Positions 9,274 through 19,714 of a stretch of 64,000 nucleotides of DNA are shown here, one piece after another. Position 1 is the stretch's first letter, and every line of letters begins with the position of its first letter. Under the pieces are notes generated by a model that made no database searches, was not told the DNA's origin, and worked only from the letters and a program-made list of their open reading frames with translations. Origin of the DNA: Prochlorococcus sp. AG-347-N23 (GTDB lineage Bacteria; Cyanobacteriota; Cyanobacteriia; PCC-6307; Cyanobiaceae); the NCBI GenBank assembly GCA_003281125.1, contig QCCW01000001.1, forward strand, positions 50,284 through 114,283. The letters are read 5' to 3'. The translations under genes were made by a program, and so were the position numbers.

Positions 9274-10305
9274 TTAGTTGCTTCCAATAAATGTTTTGTT
9301 GACTATCTTTAATAAAAATTTTTTTATTTTAAAGCCTGGATATAAATTTATGATTTTTCTTATTTTACCCCTCTTTTTGCTATGACTCCTTACACCAATT
9401 AATAAATCATAAATAAAGTTAAAGATATCTTCTTTACTTTCAAATATCCCAACCCTTTGTGGAGAACCTTTTTTATCCAATAATGGCTTAGTTTTTTCAT
9501 AAGCTATTTTGTATTCAAACCAAGGAATCGAAGGCCAAAGATGATGAATGAGATGGTAATTTTGTCCCATTATTAATAAATTCATAAATTTGCTTGGATA
9601 AACTCGAGAATTTATCCATTTATTTCTTGATCTAAATGGTCTATGGGGTAAATAATCAAAAAATATTCCTAAAGTGACTCCTACCATTAATGCTGGGCCG
9701 AACCATAAATTATAAATTAAATTCATAAAGTCAAATTTCAAACCTGCCAAGATAATTGTTATAAATATGGATCTTTCAATTCCCCATTGCAGTAATTCAT
9801 ATCTTCGCCAGAGTTTTCTTTGAAAGAAAAACACCTCATGATAAAAAAATCTTGGAGCAATCAGCCAAATTGGACCAAAAGTACTGACAATATGATCTGG
9901 ATCATTTTTAGGGTGATTTACGTGTATATGATGCTGTAAATGAACTCTCGTAAAAACTGGGAAGCTAAACCCCAATAGAATGGCTGATCCATGGCCCATC
10001 GCTTGATTTATCCAAGGAACTGGGTGAGCAGCTTTATGACAGGCATCATGGATAACAGTACCTTCAATATGTAAAGCTAAAAATGCAGTGGCTACGAGTA
10101 AAGGTAAAGGCCAAACACCTCTATACCATTGCCATATACTAAGAAAGGCAAGAAAATAACCGCCAAAAAACAAACCTAATGTTGGATTCCAAAAACTTGG
10201 CGGATCTACGTAATTTTTAATCTCTTTTTGCCAATTAAATGTTTTTGAAGAATTAGTATTTTTAGTTGTATTTATACTGGTTAAGTTTGAAATCGTTTCT
10301 TTTAT
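9274..10305 (-). CDS. crtR: Beta-carotene hydroxylase CrtR (non-ATG start)
   Basis: CrtR is a membrane di-iron hydroxylase that converts beta-carotene to zeaxanthin. The histidine clusters are all present: HIEGTVIHDACHKAAH, HLQHHIHVNHP and NYHLIHHLWP, among several hydrophobic segments. The first conventional start-like codon is TTG at 10171-10173, but the conserved DPPSFWNPTLGLF lies just upstream in the same frame, so translation must start earlier. Between there and an in-frame TAA at 10309-10311 there is no ATG, GTG or TTG; ATA at 10303-10305 (343 aa) or ATT at 10291-10293 are the only candidates. The coordinates use ATA. The product call is firm; the start is not. Confidence 0.88.
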   Translation of the reverse strand: MKETISNLTSINTTKNTNSSKTFNWQKEIKNYVDPPSFWNPTLGLFFGGYFLAFLSIWQWYRGVWPLPLLVATAFLALHIEGTVIHDACHKAAHPVPWINQAMGHGSAILLGFSFPVFTRVHLQHHIHVNHPKNDPDHIVSTFGPIWLIAPRFFYHEVFFFQRKLWRRYELLQWGIERSIFITIILAGLKFDFMNLIYNLWFGPALMVGVTLGIFFDYLPHRPFRSRNKWINSRVYPSKFMNLLIMGQNYHLIHHLWPSIPWFEYKIAYEKTKPLLDKKGSPQRVGIFESKEDIFNFIYDLLIGVRSHSKKRGKIRKIINLYPGFKIKKFLLKIVNKTFIGSN

Positions 10306-10462
10306 TCTTTAAATAATATAACTAATTTTATAAGATGATTGCATGCTAAAACATAAAAAATTTCTTTTAAAAGATTTTTAATTTAATTTTAATGTGTTAA
10401 ATTAATCATCTTAAGAAAAAAAAATTTTAAAATAAACCTCTTTCAATTATTATTTTATTTGA

Positions 10463-10544
10463 GCGGTCGTGGCGGAATTGGTAGACGCGCGAGTTTTAGG
10501 TACTCGTATCTTCGGGTGTGGGAGTTCAAGTCTCCCCGACCGCA
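10463..10544 (+). tRNA. tRNA-Leu (anticodon UAG)
   Basis: The acceptor arms GCGGTCG and CGACCGC pair perfectly. The anticodon stem CGAGT/ACTCG holds the loop TTTAGGT, giving anticodon UAG (leucine CUN codons). A short variable arm with ATCTTCGGGT and the T-arm GGAGTTCAAGTCTCC follow, typical of a class II tRNA. CCA is not encoded. It lies between crtR (minus) and a plus-strand membrane protein gene. Confidence 0.97.
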
Positions 10545-10615
10545 CTTAAGGAAATTCTGATAGATAGTTTGCTTACCTATTTCAACTCTTATAATTTAAT
10601 TAAGTAATTAATTAT

Positions 10616-11065
10616 ATGAATAATTTGATATTTTATTTGGGAACTTTTTATATTTTAGTTGGGACCATTTTTTTAACTGTACCGATAATTTACCTTGAGC
10701 TTGGTAAACCAAAAGACTTAATAAAAGCTTTTTTAAATTTATTAATAGGTTTGATATTAATAATTAAAAATAAAACCTTGGATGAATCATTTTTTGTGAT
10801 TTTCCTTTTTTTAACAGTATTAGTTATTTTTTATCTAGTAGAGCTTTTTTTATTTAGATGGTACCAATTAACAGATAACGAAAAGAAAAAATTAACTACC
10901 TTTTTGGCGTTTAAAAATAACTTTTTGAAAATATTAGAGTCTATTAATCTGGTATTTCGTGATTTCGCGCAACCTTCAAATTTTTTTAATTTTGGTAGCA
11001 ATAATAAAAATACCACCCAAAAAAAGTGGGTAAGAAATGATAAAAATGATAATATAAAAGTCTGA
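10616..11065 (+). CDS. Small membrane protein, possibly Ycf66-like
   Basis: This 149-residue protein has three hydrophobic segments in its first 85 residues and a charged C-terminal tail rich in Asn, Lys and Asp. The spacing of the segments, with KPKDLIKAF between the first two and NKTLDES before the third, recalls the N-terminal domain of the cyanobacterial/plastid Ycf66 family, but sequence similarity by eye is weak. It starts at ATG, 71 bp after tRNA-Leu, and precedes ileS on the same strand. No function is known to me. Confidence 0.55.
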   Translation: MNNLIFYLGTFYILVGTIFLTVPIIYLELGKPKDLIKAFLNLLIGLILIIKNKTLDESFFVIFLFLTVLVIFYLVELFLFRWYQLTDNEKKKLTTFLAFKNNFLKILESINLVFRDFAQPSNFFNFGSNNKNTTQKKWVRNDKNDNIKV

Positions 11066-11185
11066 AATCAAATAAATTGGTTATTTGAAAATCCCAAAAA
11101 AACTACAGGTCAATTAAGAAAGAATATAATGGATTAGATTTATTTAAATAATTCTTTTGATCACCAATATTTCTTATAACGTCAT

Positions 11186-14092
11186 ATGAAATCTCAAAAT
11201 AGCAAAGAACAAAAATCAGACTTTTCTTACAAAGAAACTTTAAATTTACTAAAAACTGACTTCTCAATGCGTGCTAACTCAGTTGTAAGAGAACCCGAGA
11301 TTCAGAATTTTTGGGCTAACAATGATATTGATTTCCAATTAGGTTCAAGCAATTCAGGCGAAATATTTACATTACATGATGGCCCTCCTTACGCAAATGG
11401 AGCGCTTCATATGGGTCATGCACTTAATAAAGTTTTGAAAGACATAATAAATAAGTACAAAACCTTAAGAGGATTTAGGGTTCATTTCGTACCTGGTTGG
11501 GACTGTCATGGATTACCTATTGAATTAAAAGTTCTGCAGAATTTAAAATCTGATGAAAGAAAGAATCTTGACAGCCTAAATTTAAGAAAAAAAGCAACAG
11601 ATTATGCCCATATCCAAATTAATAATCAAAAGAGCGGTTTCAAAAGGTGGGGCGTATGGGGAGATTGGAATAACCCTTACTTAACTCTTAAGAAAAGTTA
11701 TGAATCTGCTCAGATTGGAGTATTTGGGAAAATGTTTTTAAATGGTTATATATATCGAGGTCTTAAACCTGTTCATTGGAGTCCCAGTTCAAGGACTGCA
11801 CTTGCAGAAGCAGAATTAGAATATCCAGATCAACATTTCTCAAAAAGTATTTATGTTTCCTTAAAAATTACTAAATTATCTGTAGAAATACTTTCGAAAT
11901 TATGTCAAGAAAATTCCAATATCAAAAAGGATTTTTTTCTAAATAATTCTTTCATCACTATTTGGACCACTACACCATGGACTATACCTGCAAACGAAGC
12001 AGTTGCAGTAAATCCAAAAATAGAATATGTTTTTGCTTTTGATGAAGAGAAACGAATATATCTTTTTGCAAAAGAATTATCTTCTGAAATTAGTAATAAA
12101 TTTAATAAAAATTTAGAGACTCTTTTAGAAATTAAAGGTGCTAGCTTAGAAAATATAGAGTATAAACATCCAACTAAGAACAAAAATTGCAATATTGTTA
12201 TTGGGGGAGATTACATTACAACTGAATCTGGTACTGGAATTGTTCATACTGCTCCAGGTCATGGTGTTGATGATTTTAATGTTGGGCAAAAATATAATCT
12301 GCCTACTACATGTGTTGTTGATGAAAAAGGCAACTTAAATGAATTTTCGGGACAATTCAGAGGATCAAATGTTCTTAAAGACGCTAATGATTTAATTATT
12401 GAATATTTAAAGGAAAATAATTTGCTCTTATTGCAAGAAAATTATAAGCATAGATATCCCTATGATTGGAGAACCAAAAAACCAACTATTTTTCGAGCAA
12501 CAGAACAATGGTTTGCATCTGTCAATGGCTTTAGATCGTCCGCATTAAAGGCAATTGAAGATGTTGAATGGATGCCAGCAACTGGAAAGAAAAGAATTTA
12601 TTCTATGGTAGTAAGTAGAGGTGATTGGTGTATTTCTAGACAAAGGTCATGGGGGGTTCCAATTCCAGTTTTTTATAAAAAGAATGGTAATGAAATTCTT
12701 TTAAATAGCGAGACAATTAATCATATTCAAAAACTTTTTAGTGAACACGGAGCGAATATTTGGTGGGATTGGGATGTTAAGAATCTATTGCCAGAAAATT
12801 ATGCAAAAGAATCTGATCTATGGGAAAAAGGAACAGATACAATGGACGTTTGGTTTGATTCAGGATCTAGCTGGGCCGCAGTGTGTGAACAAAGAAGTGA
12901 ATTACAGTATCCAGCCGATCTTTATTTAGAGGGCTCAGATCAACATCGAGGTTGGTTTCAGTCTTCTCTGCTCACATCTGTTGCAGTTAACAATAAACCT
13001 CCATATAAAAAAGTATTAACTCATGGTTTTGCACTTGATGAAAATGGAAGAAAAATGAGCAAATCTTTAGGTAATGTTGTTGATCCAAATATAATAATTA
13101 ATGGAGGTAATAATAAAAAAACTGAACCTGCTTATGGCGCTGATGTTTTAAGGCTATGGGTCAGCTCTGTAGATTATTCAGTAGACGTTCCAATTGGTTC
13201 AAATATACTCAAGCAGCTATCAGATGTTTATAGAAAAGTTCGCAATACTGCAAGATATCTTCTAGGAAATATTCATGATTATGACCCTAATATTAATAGT
13301 TTTGAAATTGATCAATTGCCATTATTAGATCAATGGATGTTGGGCAGATTAGTTGAAGTTACAGATCAAGTATCAAATGCTTATGAAAATTATGAATTTT
13401 CAAAATTTTTCCAAATCTTACAAAGTTTTTGCGTTGTAGATCTATCAAATTTTTATTTGGATATTGCAAAAGATAGGTTATATGTAAGTTCTAAATCACA
13501 ATTTAGGAGAAGATCATGTCAGTTTGTAATGTCTAAAGTTGTTGAAAATTTATCTGTTCTTATCGCTCCAGTACTATGTCATATGGCTGAAGATATTTGG
13601 CAAAATATTCCATATTCAACTATAGAAAAATCAGTATTTCAAAGAGGATGGCCAATTTTTTCTCAGTCATGGAAAAATGAAAATCTTAATGAGAACATTT
13701 CAAATTTAAGGAATTTGAGAGTTGAAATTAATAAGGCTATTGAGGTTTGTAGAAACAAACAAATCATTGGAGCAGCTTTAGAAGCAGAAGTTAATTATTT
13801 ACCTCAAGATAAATCTGTAAAAGATTCTTTGAATTGGCTTAAAAAATTTGGTAATGAAGATGTAGATTTATTTAGGGATTGGCTTATAGTTTCAAATTTT
13901 CAAGTAGTAACTAATCTGGCTGATAATTCTCTTTTTATTGACAATAATGAACTTGGGAAAATTCAAATTCTTAAAGCTCATGGTCAAAAATGCGATAGAT
14001 GTTGGCATTATGAAAAAGAAACTTTTAATGGCATCCAAAATACAAAATTATGTAAAAGATGTTCAAATATTATTAATTTTGAATTTACCTAA
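11186..14092 (+). CDS. ileS: Isoleucyl-tRNA synthetase
   Basis: This 968-residue class Ia synthetase charges tRNA-Ile and edits misactivated valine. The HIGH-type motif appears as HMGH at residues 75-78 ([11 protein letters not shown]), and KMSKS is at residues 623-627. The CP1 editing domain is recognisable by [11 protein letters not shown] and [12 protein letters not shown]. The C-terminal zinc-binding domain is intact, with CDRCWHYE and CKRC. The length and domain order are those of bacterial IleRS. A weak terminator follows at about 14292-14328. Confidence 0.98.
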   Translation: MKSQNSKEQKSDFSYKETLNLLKTDFSMRANSVVREPEIQNFWANNDIDFQLGSSNSGEIFTLHDGPPYANGALHMGHALNKVLKDIINKYKTLRGFRVHFVPGWDCHGLPIELKVLQNLKSDERKNLDSLNLRKKATDYAHIQINNQKSGFKRWGVWGDWNNPYLTLKKSYESAQIGVFGKMFLNGYIYRGLKPVHWSPSSRTALAEAELEYPDQHFSKSIYVSLKITKLSVEILSKLCQENSNIKKDFFLNNSFITIWTTTPWTIPANEAVAVNPKIEYVFAFDEEKRIYLFAKELSSEISNKFNKNLETLLEIKGASLENIEYKHPTKNKNCNIVIGGDYITTESGTGIVHTAPGHGVDDFNVGQKYNLPTTCVVDEKGNLNEFSGQFRGSNVLKDANDLIIEYLKENNLLLLQENYKHRYPYDWRTKKPTIFRATEQWFASVNGFRSSALKAIEDVEWMPATGKKRIYSMVVSRGDWCISRQRSWGVPIPVFYKKNGNEILLNSETINHIQKLFSEHGANIWWDWDVKNLLPENYAKESDLWEKGTDTMDVWFDSGSSWAAVCEQRSELQYPADLYLEGSDQHRGWFQSSLLTSVAVNNKPPYKKVLTHGFALDENGRKMSKSLGNVVDPNIIINGGNNKKTEPAYGADVLRLWVSSVDYSVDVPIGSNILKQLSDVYRKVRNTARYLLGNIHDYDPNINSFEIDQLPLLDQWMLGRLVEVTDQVSNAYENYEFSKFFQILQSFCVVDLSNFYLDIAKDRLYVSSKSQFRRRSCQFVMSKVVENLSVLIAPVLCHMAEDIWQNIPYSTIEKSVFQRGWPIFSQSWKNENLNENISNLRNLRVEINKAIEVCRNKQIIGAALEAEVNYLPQDKSVKDSLNWLKKFGNEDVDLFRDWLIVSNFQVVTNLADNSLFIDNNELGKIQILKAHGQKCDRCWHYEKETFNGIQNTKLCKRCSNIINFEFT

Positions 14093-14291
14093 CTCCAGTT
14101 TTTTTTATTCATAAAGGAAACTTAGTTTTCATTTTTCTTATAAATTCTAAAGTTTGTTGATAAGAATTTAAATTTTAAAACTTTTTTAAAATCTATTTCA
14201 ATTTAATGAGTGGTAGAGTTACTGACGCCTTTGAAAATAATTATTTCTAAATACTCTTTTTGATTTTCTTTTTAAATAAAACCTTCTACTT

Positions 14292-14328
14292 TAAGTTTCT
14301 TATTAAGAAATAAGAAACTTATTTTTTC
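14292..14328 (+). terminator. Terminator-like hairpin between ileS and the DUF3177 gene
   Basis: A perfect 13-bp inverted repeat (arms TAAGTTTCTTATT and AATAAGAAACTTA, loop AAGA) is followed on the plus strand by a run of six T. It lies between two convergent genes, 200 bp after ileS and 17 bp from the end of the minus-strand gene, so it may end plus-strand transcripts. The stem is mostly A-T, so its strength is uncertain. The rest of the gap 14093-14344 shows nothing I can identify. Confidence 0.55.
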
Positions 14329-14344
14329 AAGATTATTTAATAAA

Positions 14345-14968
14345 TCAATTTCTGTCATCTTCGGAGAAGCAGGAGTTTCTTCCATTTTTAGGTAATTGAA
14401 TTATTGACCATTGAATCAAGCCTATTGTGTATAGTAACAATGAAAATAATCCTAAAAATTTTGCTATCGGCTGAGTAAAGTTAGCCCCAAAGAAAAAATT
14501 AAATAAATTTTTAATAATAATATATAAATTTGAAGAAGGTTGAAGCCATATTTCACATGCAGCCGAATTTATAAAAGAAAAGCAGCTAATGTTTTGTAAA
14601 CTTTGGACTAAGACATTAAGAGATATAAAAGTTAGCGACCATCTCCATACTTTTGTTGTTGTGGTAAGGGAATAAGAAAAATCATATTCTTTTAATTCTT
14701 CATTAATATCGTTCCAAAACCAAACTGAAATTGTAATTAACAATGTTGAAATATTTGTAATAAGTAAAGCATAATTAAAATTACCTATTAGTAGTAAAAG
14801 GCTTATAAAAAATAAAAGTGATATTTTCCAATAAATTGAAAGAAGTTTTTTAATAGGTTTATTTCTTTTTTTGATTGACCAAATTAATAATGTAACAGGA
14901 ATGCCAATCAGGAAAATTATTGAAAGTTGAAAAGATATCCAAATAGAAAGTTGATTAAAAACGTTCAA
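14345..14968 (-). CDS. DUF3177 family membrane protein
   Basis: This 207-residue hydrophobic protein has about five membrane segments. The central part (LITNISTLLITISVWFW followed by DINEEL, then KVWRWSLTFISLN) and the CEIWLQP motif resemble the cyanobacterial DUF3177 family, whose function is unknown. The start is TTG, since an in-frame stop lies six codons upstream and no ATG intervenes. It is convergent with ileS and divergent from trmB. Confidence 0.7.
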   Translation of the reverse strand: MNVFNQLSIWISFQLSIIFLIGIPVTLLIWSIKKRNKPIKKLLSIYWKISLLFFISLLLLIGNFNYALLITNISTLLITISVWFWNDINEELKEYDFSYSLTTTTKVWRWSLTFISLNVLVQSLQNISCFSFINSAACEIWLQPSSNLYIIIKNLFNFFFGANFTQPIAKFLGLFSLLLYTIGLIQWSIIQLPKNGRNSCFSEDDRN

Positions 14969-15088
14969 AACTTTTTCTTTTTACATACATAATAATTAAA
15001 CATCAAACTATTACTTTTTAACTTACTATTGTCATAGTTATGAATATTATAATCCTTTTATTATTACAAAGATCAGATTAATAATTGT

Positions 15089-15718
15089 ATGAGACAGCAT
15101 GTTAATCCGCTTAGTAGCAACTTCAATAAAGTTGAGATAATCCCTTCTTTAGGTGAAATGTTTAGCGATCCTAAATTGAATCTTCATTTGGATATAGGTT
15201 GTGGTGCTGGTGATTTTTTATTTGATTTAGCCTTAGTTAATACCAGTTGGAATTATTTAGCAATTGAAATACGTGAGAAATTAGTTAAAACTGCTAAATT
15301 TAAAGCGCGAGAAAGAGAAATCAAAAATTTATTTTTTTTATTTGGTAATGCTCATAATATTTTGAATGATAAGCAGAGCAAATTTTTTGTCGAAAATGTA
15401 AAAAGTATTTCTTTTAACTTTCCAGATCCTTGGTTTAAAAAAAGACATCATAAAAGGCGTGTAATTCAGCCAGAATTAATCAATATACTCTCAACTTTAT
15501 TGGGAACAGGATCCCTAATTTTTATAAAAACTGATGTAAAGGAATTATTCGATTATATGAATTGCATTATATCAAGTAATTTAAATTTTAAAGTATTAGA
15601 TAAAAAGGATTTTAATTATTACGAAAGTTTTAATCCAAATAAAATTAAAACTAATAGAGAAAATAATGTGATTGTTAACCAACTTGATATTTTTGAGAGG
15701 ATTTATATAAAAATATGA
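15089..15718 (+). CDS. trmB: tRNA (guanine-N7-)-methyltransferase
   Basis: TrmB uses S-adenosylmethionine to make m7G46 in the variable loop of tRNAs. The SAM-binding motif DIGCGAGDF is at about residues 44-52 and the family signature [15 protein letters not shown] at about 111-125. The 209-residue length is normal. The start is ATG. The stop lies 6 bp from the convergent glmM stop. Confidence 0.95.
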   Translation: MRQHVNPLSSNFNKVEIIPSLGEMFSDPKLNLHLDIGCGAGDFLFDLALVNTSWNYLAIEIREKLVKTAKFKAREREIKNLFFLFGNAHNILNDKQSKFFVENVKSISFNFPDPWFKKRHHKRRVIQPELINILSTLLGTGSLIFIKTDVKELFDYMNCIISSNLNFKVLDKKDFNYYESFNPNKIKTNRENNVIVNQLDIFERIYIKI

Positions 15719-15724
15719 TTTTAC

Positions 15725-17077
15725 TTAGTTCGTTATTTTATCTATTTCTAAAGAAAGTTTATTTGTTATTTCGCTTGATAAAGAATTAACTTTCATCTGA
15801 TTTTTAGCCTCAACAAGAACTCGCATTAATGGTTCTGTACCGCTAGGTCTTATATAAATCCTAAAATCATCTGAGTTGTTTGCCTGGTATCTTTTTATAG
15901 TTTGATCAATTAAAGTTTTGGTTTTCGAATTTATTTTATTAATATTAAAGTCTAAATTTATATTTGTTAGTTTCTGCGGAAAAGGTTTGAAGCTGCTTTT
16001 AAACCAATCATTTAAAGTAATATTTTTCTTTTTACAGTATTTAGCAATTTGAATTGCAGTCAATATCCCATCTCCAGAAAAGTTATTTATTTTTGAAAGT
16101 ATATGCCCTGACTGCTCACCACCTAAAACAGCTCTTTTTTTCTTAATTGCATCATGAACGTATTTATCTCCTACATCAGTTCTATATAAAACTCCACCAA
16201 TTTTTTCCCAAGTCTTTTCAAAACCTAAATTTGCCATTTTAGTTGATATTAGTAAATTATTTGTAAGAATTTTTTGTTCCAAAAGTTCTCTACCCCAGAG
16301 AAAAAGAATATGATCTCCATCTAATACATTGCCTTTCGAATCTATTCCAATTACTCTATCGGCATCACCATCGAAACTAAATCCCATATCTGCAGGATTT
16401 TCCTCTAATGCTTTTTTTAATGGCTTGAGGTTAGTAGAACCACAATTCATATTAATTTTTAAGCCATTTTTTGAGTTATGAATAACTCTTACATCAGCTC
16501 CAAGTTTCTGAAAAATGTTTTTTGCGCAGGTTGTTGCTGATCCATAGCATGTGTCTAATATTATTTTCATTCCGCTTAAATTCTCTCCACCCATTGTTTG
16601 GATTAGGCTTTTCATATAAATATCCATAAGCTTTTTATTTGTTTCTAAGGAAATCTCTTTTGTGGGAAGTGATTGATTTTGATTTTGTTCTTCAACCAAT
16701 TTTTGTATTTTATTTTCAAAATTTTTGGGAATTTTTTGACCATTATGATCAAAGATTTTTATGCCATTATATTCGGGTGGATTATGACTAGCAGATATCA
16801 TTATCCCACTGCTCATTTTTTCTTGTTTTATTAAAAAAGGGATTGCCGGGGTAGGACATATTCCAAGATTTATAAATTTTTTTCCACTTGCATTGATGCC
16901 TTTTGTTATTGCTTGAAGCAGAATATCTCCACTAATCCTGGTATCTCTTCCAATTAATATTGGATTGTTATTTTCTAAATTCGAACCTAAAGCATATCCA
17001 ACTTTATAGGCTAAAGAATAAGTTATCTCTTTATTAAATCTGCCTCTTATTCCATCAGTTCCAAAGATTGATTGCAT
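15725..17077 (-). CDS. glmM: Phosphoglucosamine mutase
   Basis: GlmM interconverts glucosamine-6-phosphate and glucosamine-1-phosphate for UDP-GlcNAc, peptidoglycan and LPS synthesis. The 450-residue protein begins with FGTDGIRG, has the phosphoserine loop [12 protein letters not shown], the metal-binding DGDADRVIG, the sugar-specificity GEQSGH (typical of GlmM rather than PGM/PMM), and the phosphate-binding [10 protein letters not shown]. The start is ATG. A second phosphohexomutase of different subtype is at 48548-50002. Confidence 0.95.
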   Translation of the reverse strand: MQSIFGTDGIRGRFNKEITYSLAYKVGYALGSNLENNNPILIGRDTRISGDILLQAITKGINASGKKFINLGICPTPAIPFLIKQEKMSSGIMISASHNPPEYNGIKIFDHNGQKIPKNFENKIQKLVEEQNQNQSLPTKEISLETNKKLMDIYMKSLIQTMGGENLSGMKIILDTCYGSATTCAKNIFQKLGADVRVIHNSKNGLKINMNCGSTNLKPLKKALEENPADMGFSFDGDADRVIGIDSKGNVLDGDHILFLWGRELLEQKILTNNLLISTKMANLGFEKTWEKIGGVLYRTDVGDKYVHDAIKKKRAVLGGEQSGHILSKINNFSGDGILTAIQIAKYCKKKNITLNDWFKSSFKPFPQKLTNINLDFNINKINSKTKTLIDQTIKRYQANNSDDFRIYIRPSGTEPLMRVLVEAKNQMKVNSLSSEITNKLSLEIDKITN

Positions 17078-17214
17078 AATTAGATTTCAGGAATAAAAGA
17101 TATTTTGATCATTGTTTACTTCTTATTTTATCAGTTAATTAAAAGTTAACTGGTTTAAATTCTCTTTATCGATTTAACTTTCTTAAAATATCTTTAGTTA
17201 GTAAGATTTTTATA

Positions 17215-17760
17215 ATGCAATCTGAGAGTAGTGAGCCATTATTAAATAAAAATTTAAAAACAATACTCGTTTTACTATTTGCTTTTGTTTTTATCTTTTT
17301 GGCGTTATTTAAAAATCTCTTTTTTCAATCAACTTACCTTCTGAAAAGTTTTGGCGAATTATCTGTTGATCCTGAAATAGCTTTTAAAAACAATAAGCCT
17401 ACCTTTCTTGAATTTTATGCTGAATGGTGTGAAGTTTGCAAAGAAATGGCTCCAAAAATATCTAATTTAAAAGAGGAATACGGAAATGATATTAATTTTG
17501 TCTTTTTAAATGTTGATAACCAAAAATGGAATAATTACATAAGTAAATATGAAGTTAACGGTATTCCTCAAGTCAATCTTTTTGATGGAAATGGAAATTT
17601 GAAATCTACCTTTATTGGTAAACAAGAAGAAACAACAATAAGAAAATACATAGCTTTTTTAGATACAGATAATAAATTTAATGAAGAAATTCTTAATAGT
17701 GAATATTCAGCAATAAAAAAAAATAAAAATAATCAATTTACCCCACGTAGTCATGGATAA
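17215..17760 (+). CDS. txlA: Membrane-anchored thioredoxin-like protein (TxlA/HCF164 type)
   Basis: This 181-residue protein has one N-terminal membrane segment (about residues 16-39) and a thioredoxin fold with the redox motif WCEVC and the cis-proline segment NGIPQVNLF. This architecture matches cyanobacterial TxlA and plant HCF164, which deliver reducing equivalents across the thylakoid membrane, for example to cytochrome c biogenesis. The assignment to that role is from the family. It ends 3 bp from the convergent thyX stop. Confidence 0.85.
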   Translation: MQSESSEPLLNKNLKTILVLLFAFVFIFLALFKNLFFQSTYLLKSFGELSVDPEIAFKNNKPTFLEFYAEWCEVCKEMAPKISNLKEEYGNDINFVFLNVDNQKWNNYISKYEVNGIPQVNLFDGNGNLKSTFIGKQEETTIRKYIAFLDTDNKFNEEILNSEYSAIKKNKNNQFTPRSHG

Positions 17761-17763
17761 TTT

Positions 17764-18396
17764 CTACCATTCTAGAGACTTCGATACAATTGGAAAACTT
17801 TGTTTGAATATAGACTTGCAATTATGGGCAATAGACTTGTGTTCTTCTTGAGTACCATGAGCTGATCTTAAATGAATGTAATGTATCCATGATCTACATG
17901 ATCCAGACATATAGATTCTTGTTGGAGTTGCTAAAGGTAGAACAAATCTTGCACATTCTTTGGCAATTCCTTCGGCAAGTAAATCTTCATATAATTCTGA
18001 AGCAGCTTTAAAATGCGAAGATATTTTCTCATTGAATCTTTGTTTTAACTCATTGGGGAGGTCTGGAATGGAATTTTGTCTATTTTTAAAATCTTGTCTT
18101 CTCAAGTCTGGCAAAGGAATATTTCCTAATTGAGAACTATCTGCATATCGTTGTGAAAATTCCTGGAAAGTAAATGATCTATGTCTCAAGATTTGGGCTG
18201 CAATTCCTCTGTTAGTTTCTATTTTTAATGTCATAAATGACTGCTCAAATACACTCCAATGTTCATTTTTAATGCAATATCTTAATAGTTTTGAATAATC
18301 TTCATTTTCCTGATTCTTTGGATTACTAACTCTTGCGATGTAAGCCATTGTTTTTTCTGCATCAGGAGTTAGGGAAATTAGTTCAACTTTACTCAT
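17764..18396 (-). CDS. thyX: Flavin-dependent thymidylate synthase
   Basis: ThyX methylates dUMP to dTMP using methylene-tetrahydrofolate, FAD and NADPH. The diagnostic RHR-x7-S motif is present as RHRSFTFQEFS, followed by QRYAD. The 210-residue length fits. The gene lies 1 bp downstream of dcd, which provides dUTP from dCTP, so the two adjacent genes supply the same pathway and are probably co-transcribed. Confidence 0.95.
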   Translation of the reverse strand: MSKVELISLTPDAEKTMAYIARVSNPKNQENEDYSKLLRYCIKNEHWSVFEQSFMTLKIETNRGIAAQILRHRSFTFQEFSQRYADSSQLGNIPLPDLRRQDFKNRQNSIPDLPNELKQRFNEKISSHFKAASELYEDLLAEGIAKECARFVLPLATPTRIYMSGSCRSWIHYIHLRSAHGTQEEHKSIAHNCKSIFKQSFPIVSKSLEW

Positions 18397-18397
18397 T

Positions 18398-18988
18398 TTA
18401 TATTTTTGCTAGAGTTACTTGTTCTGGTTGATTTTGATATTTACCTTTTCTATCTTCGTATGTTGTAGAACAAGGATCACCTTCAAAAAAGAGGAGTTGA
18501 CAGATACCCTCGTTAGCATAAATTCTGCAATCGGCTCCTGAACTATTACTGAACTCTAAAGTTAGGTGGCCTTCCCATCCTGCTTCGGCAGGGGTTGTAT
18601 TAACTATAATCCCTAATCTTGCATATGTACTTTTACCTATACAAATAACAGTTATATTCTCTGGCACTTTCATCTTTTCTAAAGCTACTCCTAAACCATA
18701 CGAGTGAGCAGGAAGGATAAAAAAATCTCCATCTTGATCATTGTGAAGAACAGTTTTTTCTAAATTTTTAGGATTAAATTTTTTGGGATTCATAACAGTA
18801 CCAGGAATATGTCTGAAAATTAGAAATTCTTTTGATGAAAGCCTTAAATCGTAGCCATAAGAGGAACATCCGTAACTCAAAACTGGCTTTTGTTTATCTG
18901 GCTCAAGATGCCTCACCAAATTTGACTGGAAGGGGTTTATCATTCCCTCAGTCGCTTTTTGATTTATCCAAAGATCATTTTTAAGCAT
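18398..18988 (-). CDS. dcd: dCTP deaminase
   Basis: Dcd converts dCTP to dUTP, the precursor of dUMP for thymidylate synthesis. The trimeric dUTPase-like fold is shown by GKSTYARLGI and by PAEAGWEGHLTLEFSN, which carries the catalytic glutamate. The 196-residue length is usual. It sits between the corrinoid-adenosyltransferase-like gene (4 bp upstream) and thyX (1 bp downstream), forming a three-gene minus-strand operon. Confidence 0.95.
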   Translation of the reverse strand: MLKNDLWINQKATEGMINPFQSNLVRHLEPDKQKPVLSYGCSSYGYDLRLSSKEFLIFRHIPGTVMNPKKFNPKNLEKTVLHNDQDGDFFILPAHSYGLGVALEKMKVPENITVICIGKSTYARLGIIVNTTPAEAGWEGHLTLEFSNSSGADCRIYANEGICQLLFFEGDPCSTTYEDRKGKYQNQPEQVTLAKI

Positions 18989-18992
18989 AGTG

Positions 18993-19574
18993 TTATGAGC
19001 GAAGTTCGGTAATTTGGTTGGCCATTAATAATAAATCTTTGGGAATATCTGTACCAGTAAGGATTACATCTCCTGGTATAAATCGGTTTTCAAGTGTTGA
19101 AATCAAATCATCTTTATCAATAATTTTCATCTCAATTGCAAGAAAAATTTCATCAAGTATGATTTGATCATTTTCACCAGAAAGTAATTCTTTTTTGCAA
19201 AAATTCCATAATTCATAAGTAGATTCATTAATAGATTCTTTTAACTTTTGATTATTTTCAATTTCTTCAGAATGATATTGATCAAAAGAATGTGATGATC
19301 TTACCCAAATTAAATTGTCGCAAAGCTTTACTTTATTAGCAACTCCTTGTTTGACACCTCCTCTCATAAACTGCACTAAAAGTACTTTTCTACCAAGAGC
19401 TGCATTTCTTAATGAATCTCTAATAATAGAAGAATAACTTCCTCTGTAGGAAGATTGATAAATGTGGATTTGTCCGTTTTGTCTAAATCTCTTTAAGTTT
19501 ATTTTGTTAGCAGAATTTATGTTTACTACTTCAGGATTACTTTGGGGATAACTATTAGATGAACTAATTACCAT
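18993..19574 (-). CDS. Corrinoid adenosyltransferase (CobA/CobO)-like protein with degenerate P-loop
   Basis: The 193-residue protein aligns by eye with CobA/CobO/BtuR ATP:corrinoid adenosyltransferases after the P-loop: GRKVLLVQFMRGG, the Walker B-like IILDEI, and a C-terminal block with GDVILTGTDIP. Where the family has a GNGKGKTT-type Walker A, this protein reads SSYRGSYSSI, with no lysine and no GKT. It may therefore not bind ATP in the normal way, and adenosyltransferase activity is doubtful. It is first in the operon with dcd and thyX and is divergent from ntcA. I leave the symbol empty because the catalytic motif is missing. Confidence 0.75.
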   Translation of the reverse strand: MVISSSNSYPQSNPEVVNINSANKINLKRFRQNGQIHIYQSSYRGSYSSIIRDSLRNAALGRKVLLVQFMRGGVKQGVANKVKLCDNLIWVRSSHSFDQYHSEEIENNQKLKESINESTYELWNFCKKELLSGENDQIILDEIFLAIEMKIIDKDDLISTLENRFIPGDVILTGTDIPKDLLLMANQITELRS

Positions 19575-19714
19575 TATTTTAAGTTCTTTTCTATATGCAG
19601 TATAATTTGAATTTATTTACGCTGCATTTAGTGTAATTTTACTTAAAATAAACTTTGAGAAAGATGAAATTAGCCGAGATAATTTCATAGAGAAAAAAAT
19701 AAGAATTGAAAATT

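Noticed and set aside
10171-10173. TTG as the crtR start codon
   Set aside because: Conserved CrtR residues continue upstream in the same frame, so this codon is internal.
14206-14250. 14-codon ORF MSGRVTDAFENNYF in the gap after ileS
   Set aside because: Too short to judge, no homology recognised, no clear promoter or ribosome-binding site.
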